Shown: positions 32,056 through 45,664, numbered from the stretch's first letter. The stretch: DNA of 64,000 bases from Rhyacichthys aspro (GCA_036850595.1 CM072163.1:16144639-16208638); one strand, 5' to 3'. Notes: generated from the sequence alone by a model not told the origin. A program made the numbers and translations.

Positions 32056-35000
32056 ATGGCCCGACTGCGGAGAAAAGCATGCATCGCCGTGTTTCTCTTC
32101 ACGCTTTTCGTGTTCGGGACATTGATGGGACTCAGGACTCTGAAGCCCACTGACGGCATCTCGGATCTGGCGCCAGGGCTGAACATAATCCCCCTGATAG
32201 GAGGCAAGCTGGACCGGCGCTCCGTGGCGCGTCACCCTACTCCTCCTGCTGCACCCCCGGGTCAAGCCCAAGCCCAAGCCCAAAATACGGGAACCAACAC
32301 CAAAGAGGCGCTGTCTAACTCGGGACCAGAGGGTACCGTGTTCTACGATGTTCACATCTTCTACAATACCTGGTACGGGAACCCACAGATGGACGGCAAG
32401 TACATCCACTGGGATCATATTCTCGTGCCGCACTGGGACCCCAAGATCGCAGCCAGTTACCCCAGAGGGAGACACATGCCCCCTGAAGACATAGGGTCCA
32501 GTTTCTACCCGGAACTGGGCGCGTACAGCTCCAGAGACCCAGACGTCCTGGAGTCCCACATGGAGCAGATAGGAGCCTCCGCAGCAGGTACAGTTCAGAG
32601 TGGTCTTTAGTGAGACGAGTCAGGGGAAAACACATGAGTGGTGTTTGTATTTGCTCAGCAGCTGCACTAATGTGGCTTCTGTCAGCAGAAAAGTGCCGCT
32701 TTTCGCTCAAGGGGCATAAATGGGTTTCAGCACCACGCGAACAAGGGACAGCTCCCAAACACTGGAATACACTGCTGCCTTTGCCCAGACCAGAGAATGT
32801 GTTGAGAAAGATACAGGCTATGGGGGCAGATTCTGGGGTTAAAAGGTACCCTCTTATCAAAATATAATAATAATAATAATAATTCAGGTGACATTTTAAG
32901 TTATTTGTTCTTTTATGTTCTAATTCAGGTGCTCTAAAATGTATGGGAAAAGAAACATGGTCTAAGATGTTTCAGCGTGAATAGTCTGGCATCCGATTCT
33001 GTCTAATGCACCTTTATTACATCAAATTGCCTCTAATTATTGGTATTGCATAATGACCATGTAGTTTAATGTAAGTGATTGCATTGTTAGTAATATACTT
33101 GTCACAGATATCTGAAGTTAATCACGCTTTTAAGGCAATAAAAGTGCCTTGTTAAATTAACAATCAACATGAGCTGAAGCACTATGGACAGGTAACACCT
33201 ACATATATAAAAACAATACATGCATATGTTTACTGATATAACATAGAAGTATAGTATAAATCCTAATTAAAATTAAAATTGGAAGTTTATATTACTTTGT
33301 TGTCCAGTGCTGAAGGTGCTCATATTATAAGTGTAATTTTTGATGGAGTTTTGTGCCACGCATGTTGACCTCATATCAGCAAAGATAAACTGTGAGTTTT
33401 TCCAGAGGTTAAAGTTTAAAAGGACAGCACAGTGCTTTTAAAAAGACGTTCTAAGGATAATTAGTGTATTGTTTTACCCACAGCTAGCTCTCAGTCCATC
33501 CGGAGAAACTACATGTATACACCTATGTGTCTTATCTTGAAATATGTGTTGGATTGTCTTACATACTTCTCACATAAAAGATAATTAAGCCTGCAGCTAC
33601 AGGCTTAATTACACAGTACAGACATTCAACTTAAAACACACAGTCAAAATAACTTTGATTAATGATTGTGGGGTTGTGTTTAATTACTTTTTCTCCTCAC
33701 TCAACTTACAACAGTAATTTACAATTTTTTTTTATTTATTTAGTTGCTTCTCCATCAAACCCAATTCTTTAAAGTTTGAGGTAGAATCAGTGTTTTCACA
33801 ATTTTTTGACTGCTACATAAATAATCGTAATTCAGAAGCATGTCACCTGTATGAAAACAAGACTTTGAGTCAATACTCTCAAGCCTGAATTATTGTTTCT
33901 ATTCTGAGCACCCCAGGCCTATCACAGTTTGAAATATCATGTATTATTGACCCGTTTCTGTACTGTATGTCAGCAGATGTCCGGTGTTGAATAACCGTCC
34001 TGTGTGTCCAGTCTCTACGTGTCTTCACATGATCCGTACTTCATTGTGTTTGTGTCCTGCGGCTCTTCGGGGGTTATTTTACACCATGTGGAATGATGAG
34101 CCGGCTGTCCATCCCTCTGAAACCACAGCGACCTGACAGATGGAGCGCGGACAAGCCAACTTCTAACACTCACTTAATACAATCCATTTAATGAGGCACC
34201 TCCAGCAAAAAATGCACAAATGTTGCCAAACTATAAATAATACTTAGTGGTATTATTCGACATTCAAGAGACCTGTCTGTGAAATTAATCGCAAAGACCA
34301 TATTGCCATAGACAGGGTTGGTATTGTAATCTAATAGTTTCCGCGGCTGGAGGGAGACTAGGCACCAGTTTAATGAATTAGCTCCACATCTATGGGGGCC
34401 AAATCCCCTCCGGTGCCAGGCATGAACAAGCACTTTTCTGCTACAATTTATGAGCTGTCACACGCTTGAGTCGCGCAGAAAGACTGCAGCTAAAAGTTGA
34501 CTTCATAAATATCATGGAAAACGACAGGTGCATATTCATCAATCATGCGCGGGATTTGCATTACAGGCAGGACAGGTGGGCTTCGGGAGGGCTAGAAAAC
34601 CTCACGGCATCTGTCTGTGAAGTAAGTAATTACGCTAATGGAGTGCCAGAGCAAGCAGTTTGTAAGGCGTCCAATATAAGTGCGAGTGACTGTAGTTCGG
34701 CGGTCCCAAATAGCTCTGTAAAATAATGTGGACGGCTTTATTGTAGATTGATGTGAGCGGTTGTTCGGTTAGGATTTATAGCACTTCACAGTCAGTTTGA
34801 AAACAATGCATCAATAGTGCTTTAGTTTCCACAGTTGAGTTTTTGTACAATGCTTGGTCTAAGATGGATTATCAGGTGTATGTGTGTCTCTCAAGGGGTG
34901 CTGGTCCTGTCCTGGTATCCTCCTGGTCTGGCTGACGACAATGGAGAACCTGCAGAGGACCTGGTACCAGCTGTACTGGACGCAGCGTACAGACACAACC

Positions 35001-38000
35001 TCAAGGTACAAAAGGCATCAGCACATTTTCTGAGTGTGTGTGTGTGTGTCTGAGTGAGGTGTGAAAACAGTGTGTGTCCAAGACTTGGCGAAAAAGCAAT
35101 GCATCAAATCTACTGAGGCATAGGATTCTAGTCTTTACAGCAAACAGCAAAGTGTTTCTAATGACTCATAAACACAGAAACACACACATAAACATCACCC
35201 ATGTGTGTAGTTGCCAAAAGACAAACAGCTCCCATCTTAAGATTGACAGGGTGATGCTCAGAGTAAATGTGATTGTCTAATGACTAATGCAGCAAAATCA
35301 CAAAATGCAAAAGAGTTCATGAGTTAGAAATTGCATACTACGTTTATATTATCTGTACTGTTTCAGCTTTTTGTGTGTTATTTGGTATTGAAAGAATCAT
35401 TTAAAGTAACTCTGCTTAACCTTTTTCTTGAAAATATTTAGCCAAATGTTAAAAAATCTAGCCTCCAGGTTGCTTTGATTCATCTCTGATTTTCTTTACG
35501 TCTGATACTTTCAAATTGCATATTCAGTAATAACTGTCCCTTATAGTTTGCAGCAGTGCAGTTGAGTTCTTTGCTGGCTTTTAACATGGCATTCAACCTG
35601 CTACTAGATCTGGAGATCAGTTCCAGTTGCTCTTAAGCCCTGTCAAATTGGAGGTTTATTTAAGACAGATTAAAAATATCTTGTCATTGGTTTGAAATGA
35701 CTGATGAAGAGTAAATCACAGTGAATCATGATGTAAATTTCTCATAATTCTTTGGTATACACAAAGTATACCCTTAAAAGAAAATAAGGGGGGTGCCCTT
35801 GGCAGCTCAGGTGGAGCCCAGCATGCCCAGGGAGACATCGGTCGGGTCATTTGCTCAATGCCATTCCCCATTCTCTAGCCACTATAATCTGTCAATAGAG
35901 GCCAAAAAATAATAAGAAGAAAGAAAATAAGAAGAAACTCCTGTACACTGTCTCACTTTCATAAATTTATGAGACATTTCTTTCTAATCTTCATTGGGAT
36001 ACACATTCTTCCACAACACACCAACTGGACTTGCAGTGTTTACCATACATTGATGTAAGAGTGTAGGCCTGCAATACTCTAATTTGCTCCACCATAGTTT
36101 AAAATAGATTTTGTGTATATACTATCTCTATGTTACACAGTATATGTTGCATTCACTTGGTCTTGTGTCTGTTCTATGAGTTTCCTAACTGCTGTGTGAA
36201 TAGCTCAGTGTGTAGACTCTGTAGCAACTGCTTTTGAGTGAGCACTGGAACAAGAGCTACTTATGACACGAACTGAGTGAGGCTCTGGTCATTCCAGAGA
36301 AAGGCTGGTCTCCCCTGAAAACCAGCGCTGTCTCGTCTTTTGCTTCTGCACAGCTGCGTGAACGAGCGGTGGATACAAGTAGAGAGATGGGAGCAATGCT
36401 CAGCTGAAGGATTTGCAAAACATTAGCAGTTGATATTTGATACAGCTTAGATAAAACCCCTGTTTAATGACTAGTGTTGTTATACACCTACTGCAAGTTT
36501 GTGGATTACTCCCAATTGGTAAATGAAATTATTTTTTAAGCCAAATCCACATATAATATAATCTCTACAAACCAAAGTATGAACATCTTTTAGATAACTG
36601 GTCATTTTTCCTGTTGGCCACTGGACATTGTAACCTGCACTGAACCCACTTGTACACCAGATGATTGACATCAACAATATCCCATTATAGCAGCTGTCTC
36701 AGCTTTTTGGAGCCAAGTAACAAAAGCCAGGTTGATCTATAATGCAGAGGTTTGACTTTTAAATAAAATGTAGGTAAAACATAATCGTCTAAAAGAAAAT
36801 GGAATAGGGGTTATAGATAATGATAGTTCAGTTTGAAACAGATGGATTTTATGTTGTGGTGTGCTTAGGAGGATAGGATAGATATGTCAAGATATAGCAG
36901 CAGTTATTTGGAGTGAAAAGATTGAAAACTGCTGGAGTGGAGCGTGTACGGTGATGCCTTCTATGAACAGAGCTGCTACTCTGCGGGATTTAGGTCTGGA
37001 TCTTTCCAGTGCTACAGCATCAGCAATAAAGCAAAAACAGGTCAAGGAGCTGCTGCTGGATGTTTATTGGAAAGTGAATGAGCTCAGGAGCACATCAGCA
37101 GGGTCCAGGGGTGTGTGGGGGAGCTAAACCACATGACCAAATGCCAATTAGGCTGGAAAATGGCAAGATGGAGGAAAAATATTCCATTCCATTCACATTG
37201 GTCCTTCTGTCACCGTACAGAGGGCCTATTAAAGATTTAAAGGTAAAAGTAACTTGTAATGTGATACAGCTCTTGTCCGATGCTCTCTAGGTGCAGTAAA
37301 TAGGATGAAGTGAGCATCAATTTGAATAATTAGGAGTAACAAATATTACTTTTCATCAGTTGTTCTGTTTGAGGTACCGCTGCCAAACAGTGCTTTTAAA
37401 ATCTTCTTGAATAAAGCATGAGGGTTACATGAACGTACACACATGCTCATGTTATTATTTAAGAGTTGCTCAGGAAGCAAAGTGAGCTTTCTTTGTGTGA
37501 GACATAATATAAAATGACATGTAAGAAGGACTTGCTTGTTAAGGGTTTTCTGTCAAAGCAGGTGCTATTAATAATGCACAGGATTTATTCAACACGCTAC
37601 ACATAAGAGAAGAGATATGAAACTGAAAAGAAAGGGCTGGTGAATGTAAATGATGATTTGTAATTTGGATTGGAAGTTCTTGAGTTACCTACAAGTTCTA
37701 AGAAAGTGCTGATTGGGCCAAATACAAAGCAGATTGAAGCACTTTGACTGTTACGTTAAAGCAGATGAAGATAAAGTTTATTTATTTTCCAGTAGAAAGG
37801 CTATATGCAGTGGCCCTCTCCTCTGTGTAAACAACTTTGATGAGAGGCAGAGGCTCTGTCCCATTTGATATCGCATGTTCCCTCTGCTGTTTGGCTGCGG
37901 GCAAAGAAATAATGTATCTCTGTGAGGCCGAGTCAAGAAACACAGTATTAGACATGCAACGCTGCCCTGATGAGATAACACTGTCAGGACCAGAGCTAAT

Positions 38001-39060
38001 AGAGCGAATTTAATGCCACGCTAGATCGCCATCAGTGGCCCAGCAGGCGTGACATTTTTATAAAAACACAGCAGAAGAGTGTGGCATATTACACAAAGCA
38101 ACTCAACCTTTTAGTGCACCATTGTGGCATTGTGGAAAGAGAGTGTTTATTTGACTTGAGTGAATTAACAGTAGTCTGTGAATAGGGTGTTGAGTGCGTT
38201 TTTTTTTTTTTTACTGAACTCATCCCACTCCCTGCGCACAGAAGGACATTTATCTTTGGAGTGCTTCCTCTTGCATAAAGGCAAAATATGCTGACAAGGT
38301 AAAGAACTTTGGCTCAGATCATTAGCATCTAATTCTTCGGAAGCAGCTACCTTAAAAAAAAAATCCTTTGCTCTTTTTCAGTCAAGGGCAGTCTGAAGGA
38401 GGGTTGAGCGGGGGAGTGAGGAAGGAAGTGGACAGATGGTCTGTCAGGCAGGAAAAGAGTTCTATCTTGAGTGTGGTTTTAAAGTGACTATATGTAATAC
38501 TTACCATAAATTATTCTGAAATACCCTTACATATCGAGGGCACAGACCCAAAGGGGCGTAAGAGACTTTTCAGTAACTTTACAGGAGGACCAAAACAATG
38601 ACTATAATTTGCTCTGATATTGTGTACCTCATAGGTGTGATAGTCTTTTAAATGTTGATCACACACTTATAATTGATTAACAGCATTATCACATTCTTTG
38701 TGGCAGTAAAAAGAGCTCAACGGTTCTCATTCGACAATTTGGACCAAAATATCTCTTACACCCTTTTGATTCTCATGGTGCATTCATGTGGTCCTCGGGA
38801 ACTCGAAGTGTCTGAGTTGAGTTAGTAGGTCGTTTCTCCCATTGGGGTGTTCTCAATTTATTTTGGGTAGGTTATTTTATAATAATACCAACAACAACAA
38901 AGAAGGGGGATGGGGGGTAAAAAATAAGGTTGTTTTTTTTTTTTTTTTTTTTTGTAAAAAAAAAAAAAAAAAAATTTTTTGCCCTTGGGGGGGGTTGGAA
39001 GGGAAGGGGGCCCTCCAAAAAAAAAAAAATAAAAAAAAAGGGTTTTTTAACCCCCAAAAA

Positions 39061-39092
<32 letters not shown>

Positions 39093-42000
39093 AAAAAAAA
39101 CCTGTATGGACAAAAGACTAGTTGTACTGTTAAATTATTAAGTTATTAATGTGGAAAAACGTTGGTATGAAATATTTGTAAGTGACTTATATTGCTAAAA
39201 TATCTTGAACGTTTGCTTTCCTCCGCCATGTTGATGATGAAAATAACGTCAACATGGAATCTCGGGCAACTCCGACTCAACTGAGTTTCCGAGCTGTTGT
39301 TCCGACTTAAGCAGGTGTTCATGTTCATTTTTCAACTCGGAAAAATAATGACGATAATGTCAATGCGTTATTTATGTGGTCTGTCAGTCACATTTTTAAT
39401 ATTCACTAAAGTCATTTTTAGCTAAGCTCACACCCCACAACATACCTTTAATGTGTTAGACTCTAGGGTAAGGTTGTTTTTGTGGGGAAAATGTATGGTA
39501 AAATATAGTCAAAATGATTCACAAAATATTTTTTAGATTTTACCCCCAGTACGACCTCTACCCAAACACCTGATTCGTGTCCCTATTTCCCTCTCTGTGC
39601 TGGACTGATCACTGCAACAACAAGCTGAAGCAACAACTCATTTCTCATTTTACTACTGTTCCTTCTCACAAGAACCTGTATAAGATTACGATTTCCCATT
39701 ATACACTGGGCCAGAAACACTACAGCCAAGTTTTCTCTCTCTGTGCCTTTAAATGGAGTGAGATAATGCAGTTGCCCTCAGTCTGACACAAACTGGAGGT
39801 TTATTTGCCACAGTGCACACGCGAATGTCATATGTTTGTAAGTCTAACTACTCCAGCGTGTATAAATCTAATTTATTCCGATGCAGAATTATCTACTTTA
39901 CTTAGATTTGAAGCAATGGGTTGACGTCTTGAAATTTCACCTCTTGGCCATTTGCTAATTTGTCAGTTGGTGGGTCAGGCCAAAAAAAATCTAACAAACA
40001 ATCTACTAACGCTTAAAAAGGGCATATTTCCATCTTTGAAGTGGAGTTGTCCATACCTTGTTTGAAAAAGTAAATGTTTACCTGTAAGAAACCGTAAATG
40101 CTAGAGTGAACTGTAATTCAGAGTTTTGTTTTCTCCTGGGTTGACCTTTTGGCGATGTGAGTTCTTGCACATACTGCCATCTGGTGTTGATCATTGGAAC
40201 GACAAAACAGCACACCTTTTCGATAACAGTGCTGTGAAACCGCATCGCCTCGTCTTTGAGAGCCTTGCGTTTCATACAGAGGTGATGCTGTACAGAGGAG
40301 GTTCAAAATAATCCACCTTTTTTTAGCTTCTCCCACACACAAGTCGTGTATAGAGCGATCGCATGAATCCTCCACAGCTGTGCTTCTGCTCGACCTCAGC
40401 TTCAAAAAGTCGAGCGTGCTGAAATAGAACGTCTGCCCAGGGGAGGGAGGGGACACTTTATTTATTTCCCAGGGACTGCGTGTGTGAATCCGGCTACTTT
40501 ACCGAGAGCACAGGAAGGTCCCATGACTCGGTTTGCCTCCCTGAACATTCTGGACCCTGAGGGGCTTTGGTAGCGCCCTGTAAGTAGGCCATGGACACAG
40601 GGGAATATATGGCCTGTGGGTGCCCATTGATGGCATCGTATTCCCAGATTGGAGGCACTTTTAGCCTTCTGCAACATTACTACGGTGAATGCATCTGTTT
40701 GCCGGCGTTGAAAACTGAGCGAAAGTGACATTGCCTCATATAGAAATGGTTTTTTTGTCCGTCTAATTGCTCCAGTCTGGATCATTAGGATAACTTTGTG
40801 TTGGCTCAGGTTCTTTGTGCATGATGTGGCACAATGTTCCAGTCGGCTCAGCATAAATCACGCCAGGGAGATTTGAGGTTCATGCTGTCAATGTTTATGA
40901 GGTATTAAAAATCTGTCAACGCTGTCTCATTTACTGCTTAATTACCACACACTAATGGGCCAGTGTGTTAGGAAAATATGGTATCTAGGGGCTGGGATTT
41001 TAAGGAGTGAACAGGAGCTTATATCACTCTGTAGATGAGTTGGAATATTATAAAAGGATATATTAAATTGGCATGATTATTGTTGATGATTCTACTGTAT
41101 TTCTGATGTTATTAAGTTCTGATTATTTATTAAGAACGGCTACTTGTTTTACAGTGTTGTACTAGTAGGAACTGGTAGATGCTACTGATTAAAAAAGAGA
41201 ATTGAGGTGTGTGTAATTCCACACCTCACTTTCTTCCTTTCTACAGTCTGTGAATACTTAATTCTTGTTTCCACTGTTACACGTTGGGTCAGTACGGGTG
41301 TGTTTCCATTACCAAAAGGTGTCCCCTAAAAGTGTGCCACCAAAACACTCTATGGATGCTTTGAGCCCTGGTCCCAAGTGTGAGGGCCACTTTTGAAAAG
41401 GTCAAACTAGACACTGCAGTCTAATTTCAAGTAAAAACATGCTAAATGTTGTACTTTTTTTTAAACAAAACAAAGCTTGCATTTATTAGCAACGACTGTT
41501 TCTGGTTTTAAATAGACTTGCCATTGCACAGCTCTTGCTTTAGGAATTAAACTTTGCATTAGTTGTCTATATTGTATGAAACACAAACAGAACTTGTCAT
41601 GTTAAATAGTGAATCCATCCTTAAATTATACAAATCCAAGCCTCTTAGGGGTTAACCTTACCAAAATGTGCCATACTGAGCCAAGCCGAACCAAATGGGG
41701 CTTCCCAGTAATCCACCAGAGACAAAAAAGTCACTGTGGATAGTGATGATGAATTCAATAATGAAAGCTTTAGCCACTTTTGCGATTATTTCTCACTGTC
41801 ACATTTAAAGTTCCCCGTAGAATACTGACAAGACATTTTTATAGATCCTGAGACAAAAAAACCCCCCAAAAAAAAAACAACAACTTGGGCTTGAACTGGG
41901 GGGAATTGAGTGCTGCCCTAGCTCTCAACTCCCTCTAGTGGTAGAAAGTGACATAGCGGGCTTCCTAGACAGCACTTTCTTAGTCTTCCATTGATAGTGG

Positions 42001-44360
42001 TAATACAGCACACTGATAATTATTTAATATATATTTAAAATCAACTGAAAAGACTTTTGAATTAAATATTTTAGGATAATAGGATATTTTGAAACATTAA
42101 TCTCTGCCAGTCTACCAACAGTCTGGGATGGCCTAGGGAGCAGACATTCTGATGTATGCAGACTTGTGTTCTGTCGCATATAAAACCCTAATGACCCAAG
42201 TGGTTGTTTTTTTTTCTTGTTCCCAGCTGACAGACATGGACAGATTATCTTCTACCTAAAAGTATTTGCCATGATTTAGCCAATTTGCAGCATCACTTTA
42301 ATCCATTAGTACACTTATGGTCAATGTCAGAGTGACATCCTCAGTGCGGCCAACACTCCCATTTTCACTTTAAATTCTGCATCACAGCCTTCCAGTACAT
42401 AACCACTTTAGCTCGTCCTTTTCCATCTAATCTTAACATAATGAGTGAACAATTAATTCCAGAGCCTTTTAGGTTGAGAAAATCGGACAGATAAAGCCTC
42501 GTTGGCAAAGTGTGTCCCATTCTGTGACACGTTACTTCCATTAAGATGCAGATGTCATAAGAAAAGAGCCCTTTCCTTCACACTGTTCCCACTGGGTGTC
42601 CAATGCTCAAGACGAACTGTGTTCCACTTTAGTCATGTATTATTCACAGTCACTGAATTCTCGAGCTGAATTTTAAAACGTTAAACTAAGCACTTTTTGT
42701 ATTCCATGCCACTTAGGGCTCTTGTTTGGTTGGTGTTTTTGTTTATCAGCAGTAGGGCTTAGTCCTGCAAGCAGTCAATGTAACTTACATACAATTTAGT
42801 ATGAATAAATTTGTTCAACGCAGCATGGGATAGAACCTGGTGTGTGTTTTGTTATACTGGCTTCAGGTGGGGTTTACTGTATAGACACATGCATATATAT
42901 TTTAGCCCCTTTACCAGGTTGCAACAATTTTCTAACTGGCAACCTCCCACACTTTGATTAGCTATAGGATCATACCGTCTCATTTGTCACTGTTCTATGA
43001 GAAGTGTCCCCTGAGAAACAGACAGATTGACTTGAAGTCGATACTCCCTCTAAGGTCACCTGGAAGTGCTGACTGCAGTGTCTTCATATTGTTTGATGAT
43101 GACCAGAATCCAAGGGAACCACAGTTGTGTGATGATTTTATTTTTATTTTTTCAGGTTACATTTCACATCCAGCCGTACCGAGGACGGAATGACCAAAGT
43201 GTGCACGACAATGTGAAGTACATCATCGACAGGTAAAGCTCTGCAAAGGAAAAAAATATACTGAGTTGACTTATGAGTTTCAGCATAATAAAAGCTGTAT
43301 TTATAGGACATGTAACTTAAATTCAAAGATGAGAAGATTATTTAACCATATAAGTAATAATAATAATAATATATTTAAGCTACTCTCTAAAGTAATATTT
43401 TTAATACAACAATTGTATGAAGTTATTCCAGCTTTATTGAGAGATTTAGACTTTTATTACTTTTATTTCTACTTTTCTAGTTTCTTCTTTTTTGTTGCAC
43501 TGTTTGAAGGGATGTACCTTTGCCACAGAGCTATTGGAACATCTTCAAATTGGTGAAAGAATGGACATTGTTAAAACTGTGAAAATGTCATGTATCGTAA
43601 CTCAGAGTTCTTATGCTTTGGAAAAAACAGTACTATCAAAACTGCATATAGTGTATTTATGCTTTACTCCTATAACCAATCCTCATTTTCACCCCTAACT
43701 CACGCTGTTATTTGTCCACAAAGATACGGTGACCACGGAGCCTTCTACAAGTTCACGTCGAGCACCGGGAAGAGCCTGCCTCTGTTCTACATCTACGACT
43801 CCTACCTGACGTCCCCCGAGTCCTGGTCGGAGCTGCTCACGCCCACAGGCTCCCACAGCGTGCGCGGCTCAGCCTACGACTCCGTCTTCATCGCTTTGAT
43901 CGTGGAGGAGCGGCACAAGCACGACATCTTGGCGGGCGGTTTTGACGGCATGTACACTTACTTCGCCTCAAATGGCTTTTCTTTTGGCTCCTCTTATCAC
44001 AACTGGAAAGCCATCAAGGCTTTTTGTGACGCAAATAACCTGCTCTTCATCCCGAGTGTGGGCCCAGGCTACATAGACACCAGTATACGGCCGTGGAACA
44101 ATCACAACACACGCAACAGGGTCAATGGGCGTTACTACGAAACAGCCCTGCAGGCCGCCTTAAACGTGCGGCCGGAGATTGTTACCATTACATCTTTTAA
44201 TGAATGGCACGAGGGGACGCAGATAGAAAAGGCAGTGCCCAAGAAAACTGCAACCCGAGTGTACTTGGATTATCAACCCCACGGACCTGAGCACTATCTG
44301 GAGCTGACACGTAACTGGGCAGAACAGTTTAACAAAGAGAAGCAGCAGTGGCTCATGTGA
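32056..44360 (+). CDS. maneal: Glycoprotein endo-alpha-1,2-mannosidase-like protein (GH99)
   Basis: Four exons: 32056-32587, 34896-35005, 43156-43232 and 43724-44360 (451 aa; human about 457). The protein is a Golgi type II membrane protein of glycoside hydrolase family 99; its paralogue MANEA trims glucosylated mannose from N-glycans, while the exact substrate of MANEAL is less clear. A short cytoplasmic Arg/Lys-rich start is followed by one membrane segment (IAVFLFTLFVFGTLMGL, residues about 10-26), a Pro/Ala/Gln-rich stem with a short QA repeat, and the catalytic domain from FYDVHIFYNTWYGNP onward. Exon 2 encodes LVLSWYPPGLAD, exon 3 FHIQPYRGR, and exon 4 GGFDGMYTYFASNGFS and FNEWHEGTQIEKA with the conserved Glu residues. 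The intact motifs suggest an active fold. It stands next to yrdc, as in human 1p34.3. Confidence 0.94.
32588..34895 (+). other. maneal intron 1
   Basis: 2.3 kb with no other gene seen. It holds a perfect 12-bp inverted repeat at 33582-33611 and, around 34230-34720, a stretch of balanced composition with TAATTA-type, TTAATCGC and ATTTGCAT motifs that could be a conserved enhancer. Confidence 0.5.
33582..33611. repeat. Perfect inverted repeat, 12-bp arms
   Basis: TAATTAAGCCTG, six spacer bases, then CAGGCTTAATTA, its exact reverse complement. Confidence 0.9.
35788..35915 (+). repeat. Degraded tRNA-derived SINE-like element
   Basis: The order GGCAGCTCAGGTGGAG (box-A-like), GGTCGGGTCATTTGC, CATTCCCCATTCTCT and CTGTCAATAGAGGCCAAAAAATAA resembles fish SINEs with a 3' CTGTCAATAAAGGCCAAAA tail. 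The family is recalled, not searched. Confidence 0.5.
38781..39350. repeat. Degraded interspersed repeat with AACTCG-rich ends
   Basis: The left flank has CATTCATGTGGTCCTCGGGA followed by ACTCGAAGTG; the right flank has GCAACTCCGACTCAACTGAG and TTCATGTTCATTTTTCAACT followed by CGG. The paired CATTCATG/AACTCG and TTCATG/AACTCGG pieces at both ends suggest a non-autonomous DNA transposon. The middle is occupied by the doubtful homopolymer block. Confidence 0.3.
38930..39085. other. Homopolymer block, probable sequencing or assembly artefact
   Basis: Almost every base here belongs to a run: T(21), A(21), T(6), G(8), A(13), A(9), G(3)T(6), A(21), T(12), A(8) and so on, with mirrored A/T runs. 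Natural low-complexity DNA rarely looks like this; consensus collapse over noisy reads often does. Confidence 0.6.
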
Positions 44361-45187
44361 TGATTGCCACAAAGACCAACAGCAGCATGCTTTAAAGGAT
44401 AGTGAGAACTTTGGATATTGTTTAATACACAAGTAAAACTATGTGGACATGTAGGTCCACCAAAATAAGAGACCTTGTTGGAGGTTTTTTTTTACTGAAG
44501 AGTATCTGCACTCTTTGCTGGCAGCAAAGTCAAACCTTTAACATTCTCTGTAGGCTTTTCTCACCTCTATCTGTGGAGTGTGACTAAAAATGGACCAATG
44601 CAGTGGTATGAGTAAAAAAAGGACTAGAGTTGGTTCTCATGATTTATTTTATAGCAAGTACTTTTCAAACAATGATTTAAAATACATTGGATTAAAAGTT
44701 ACCTTCTCCTAATAACATTTAAGTGTCATGTCATTATTTTTTTCGTTTCTTAAAGAAGGGACAGTGCTTTAACACACGTCTAGATTTTATTGTTATATAG
44801 TATGTGAGGCATGCAAAATGGCAGTGCTCCCCTCCAATGTCCAAACTACGATGTAAAGAAAGTCATCAATTAGCTTGATTCTAATATTTTACAGACAGTT
44901 AAATAATATTCCTTACAGCAGCTGTGTGGACTTGAGAAAATGTGTTAAATGTTGTGCATGTTAAACGTTTCACTGGAGCTGTGTAACTGTCCCTCTACTA
45001 AATGTGTTTTACAACTAGAACATCTGTTTGAGTAAAACATCATTTTAGACAAGCTTTTAAAGACTAATCTTTGCTTAATGTGTCTTGGTTGGTTTTCAAA
45101 AGAAGATTAAAGAATGATAATATGCAGATTATTGTCTCACATAGCATTGTATACATAAAGAATAATGGTGAGGAAAAGTATCAGTGT
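44361..45187. other. Convergent 3' UTR region of maneal and yrdc
   Basis: Tail-to-tail interval with no further coding exon. An ATTAAA variant (about 44692) could end maneal, but no canonical plus-strand signal is obvious close to its stop. Confidence 0.4.
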
Positions 45188-45193
45188 TTTATT
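45188..45193 (-). terminator. Polyadenylation signal of yrdc
   Basis: TTTATT on plus (AATAAA on minus), about 470 bp past the yrdc stop. Confidence 0.5.
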
Positions 45194-45664
45194 GCAGCTG
45201 TCTCAAGGTTTAATGAGTTCTGTTTTAAACATATTCAGCTTAAGGCAATTCTTTATATCCACTAGAGCCATCACAATATATAAAAAGTCATTACAGTATT
45301 TGTAAATAGAGGTTGTAGTTTTAACAGAACATATTTCAACCATAGATATGCAGACAGAATAAATAAATGAATTCAGAACTTTACCAAATAATTCTTTATA
45401 AAATAAAATGCAATGATGCAGTAGGCAAACTCTGTCCAAACACAATAAAAACATAAAGAAAGTAACCCGACATGCCCACTGGAAGTAGCCACTAAGTCCA
45501 CAGTATAGCACACAAAATATGGTACTTATGAAGCAGTCCACTTGTGATTAAAGACAGGAGTGGTCCTTCAGTGGTCAGAGTTTCTGAGAGAGTCCGATTC
45601 TTCACCACTAAAGAAGGTCCAGGCTGGTTGTGCATCTCAGCGTGAGGTATGAAGAAGTCAAAGG

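Larger units (their letters stand above)
35006..43155 (+). other. maneal intron 2 (8.1 kb)
   Basis: The longest intron here. It contains a short TG run (about 35034-35050), a SINE-like tail (35788-35915), a poor-quality homopolymer block (38930-39085) inside a degraded repeat, and several balanced-composition stretches (about 37780-38060, 40440-40970, 42360-42560) that could be conserved non-coding elements. No coding exon of another gene was seen. Confidence 0.5.

Noticed and set aside
32044..32860. Minus-strand ORFs of 171 and 181 codons
   Set aside because: Antisense to GC-rich maneal exon 1 and its flank, with no domain or start context.
38842..39113. Lys/Phe-rich ORFs over the homopolymer block
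   Set aside because: Products of poly-A/poly-T runs in doubtful sequence, not proteins.
43590..43723. ORF extension 5' of maneal exon 4
   Set aside because: Intronic read-through; a clean acceptor at 43723 continues the frame from exon 3.
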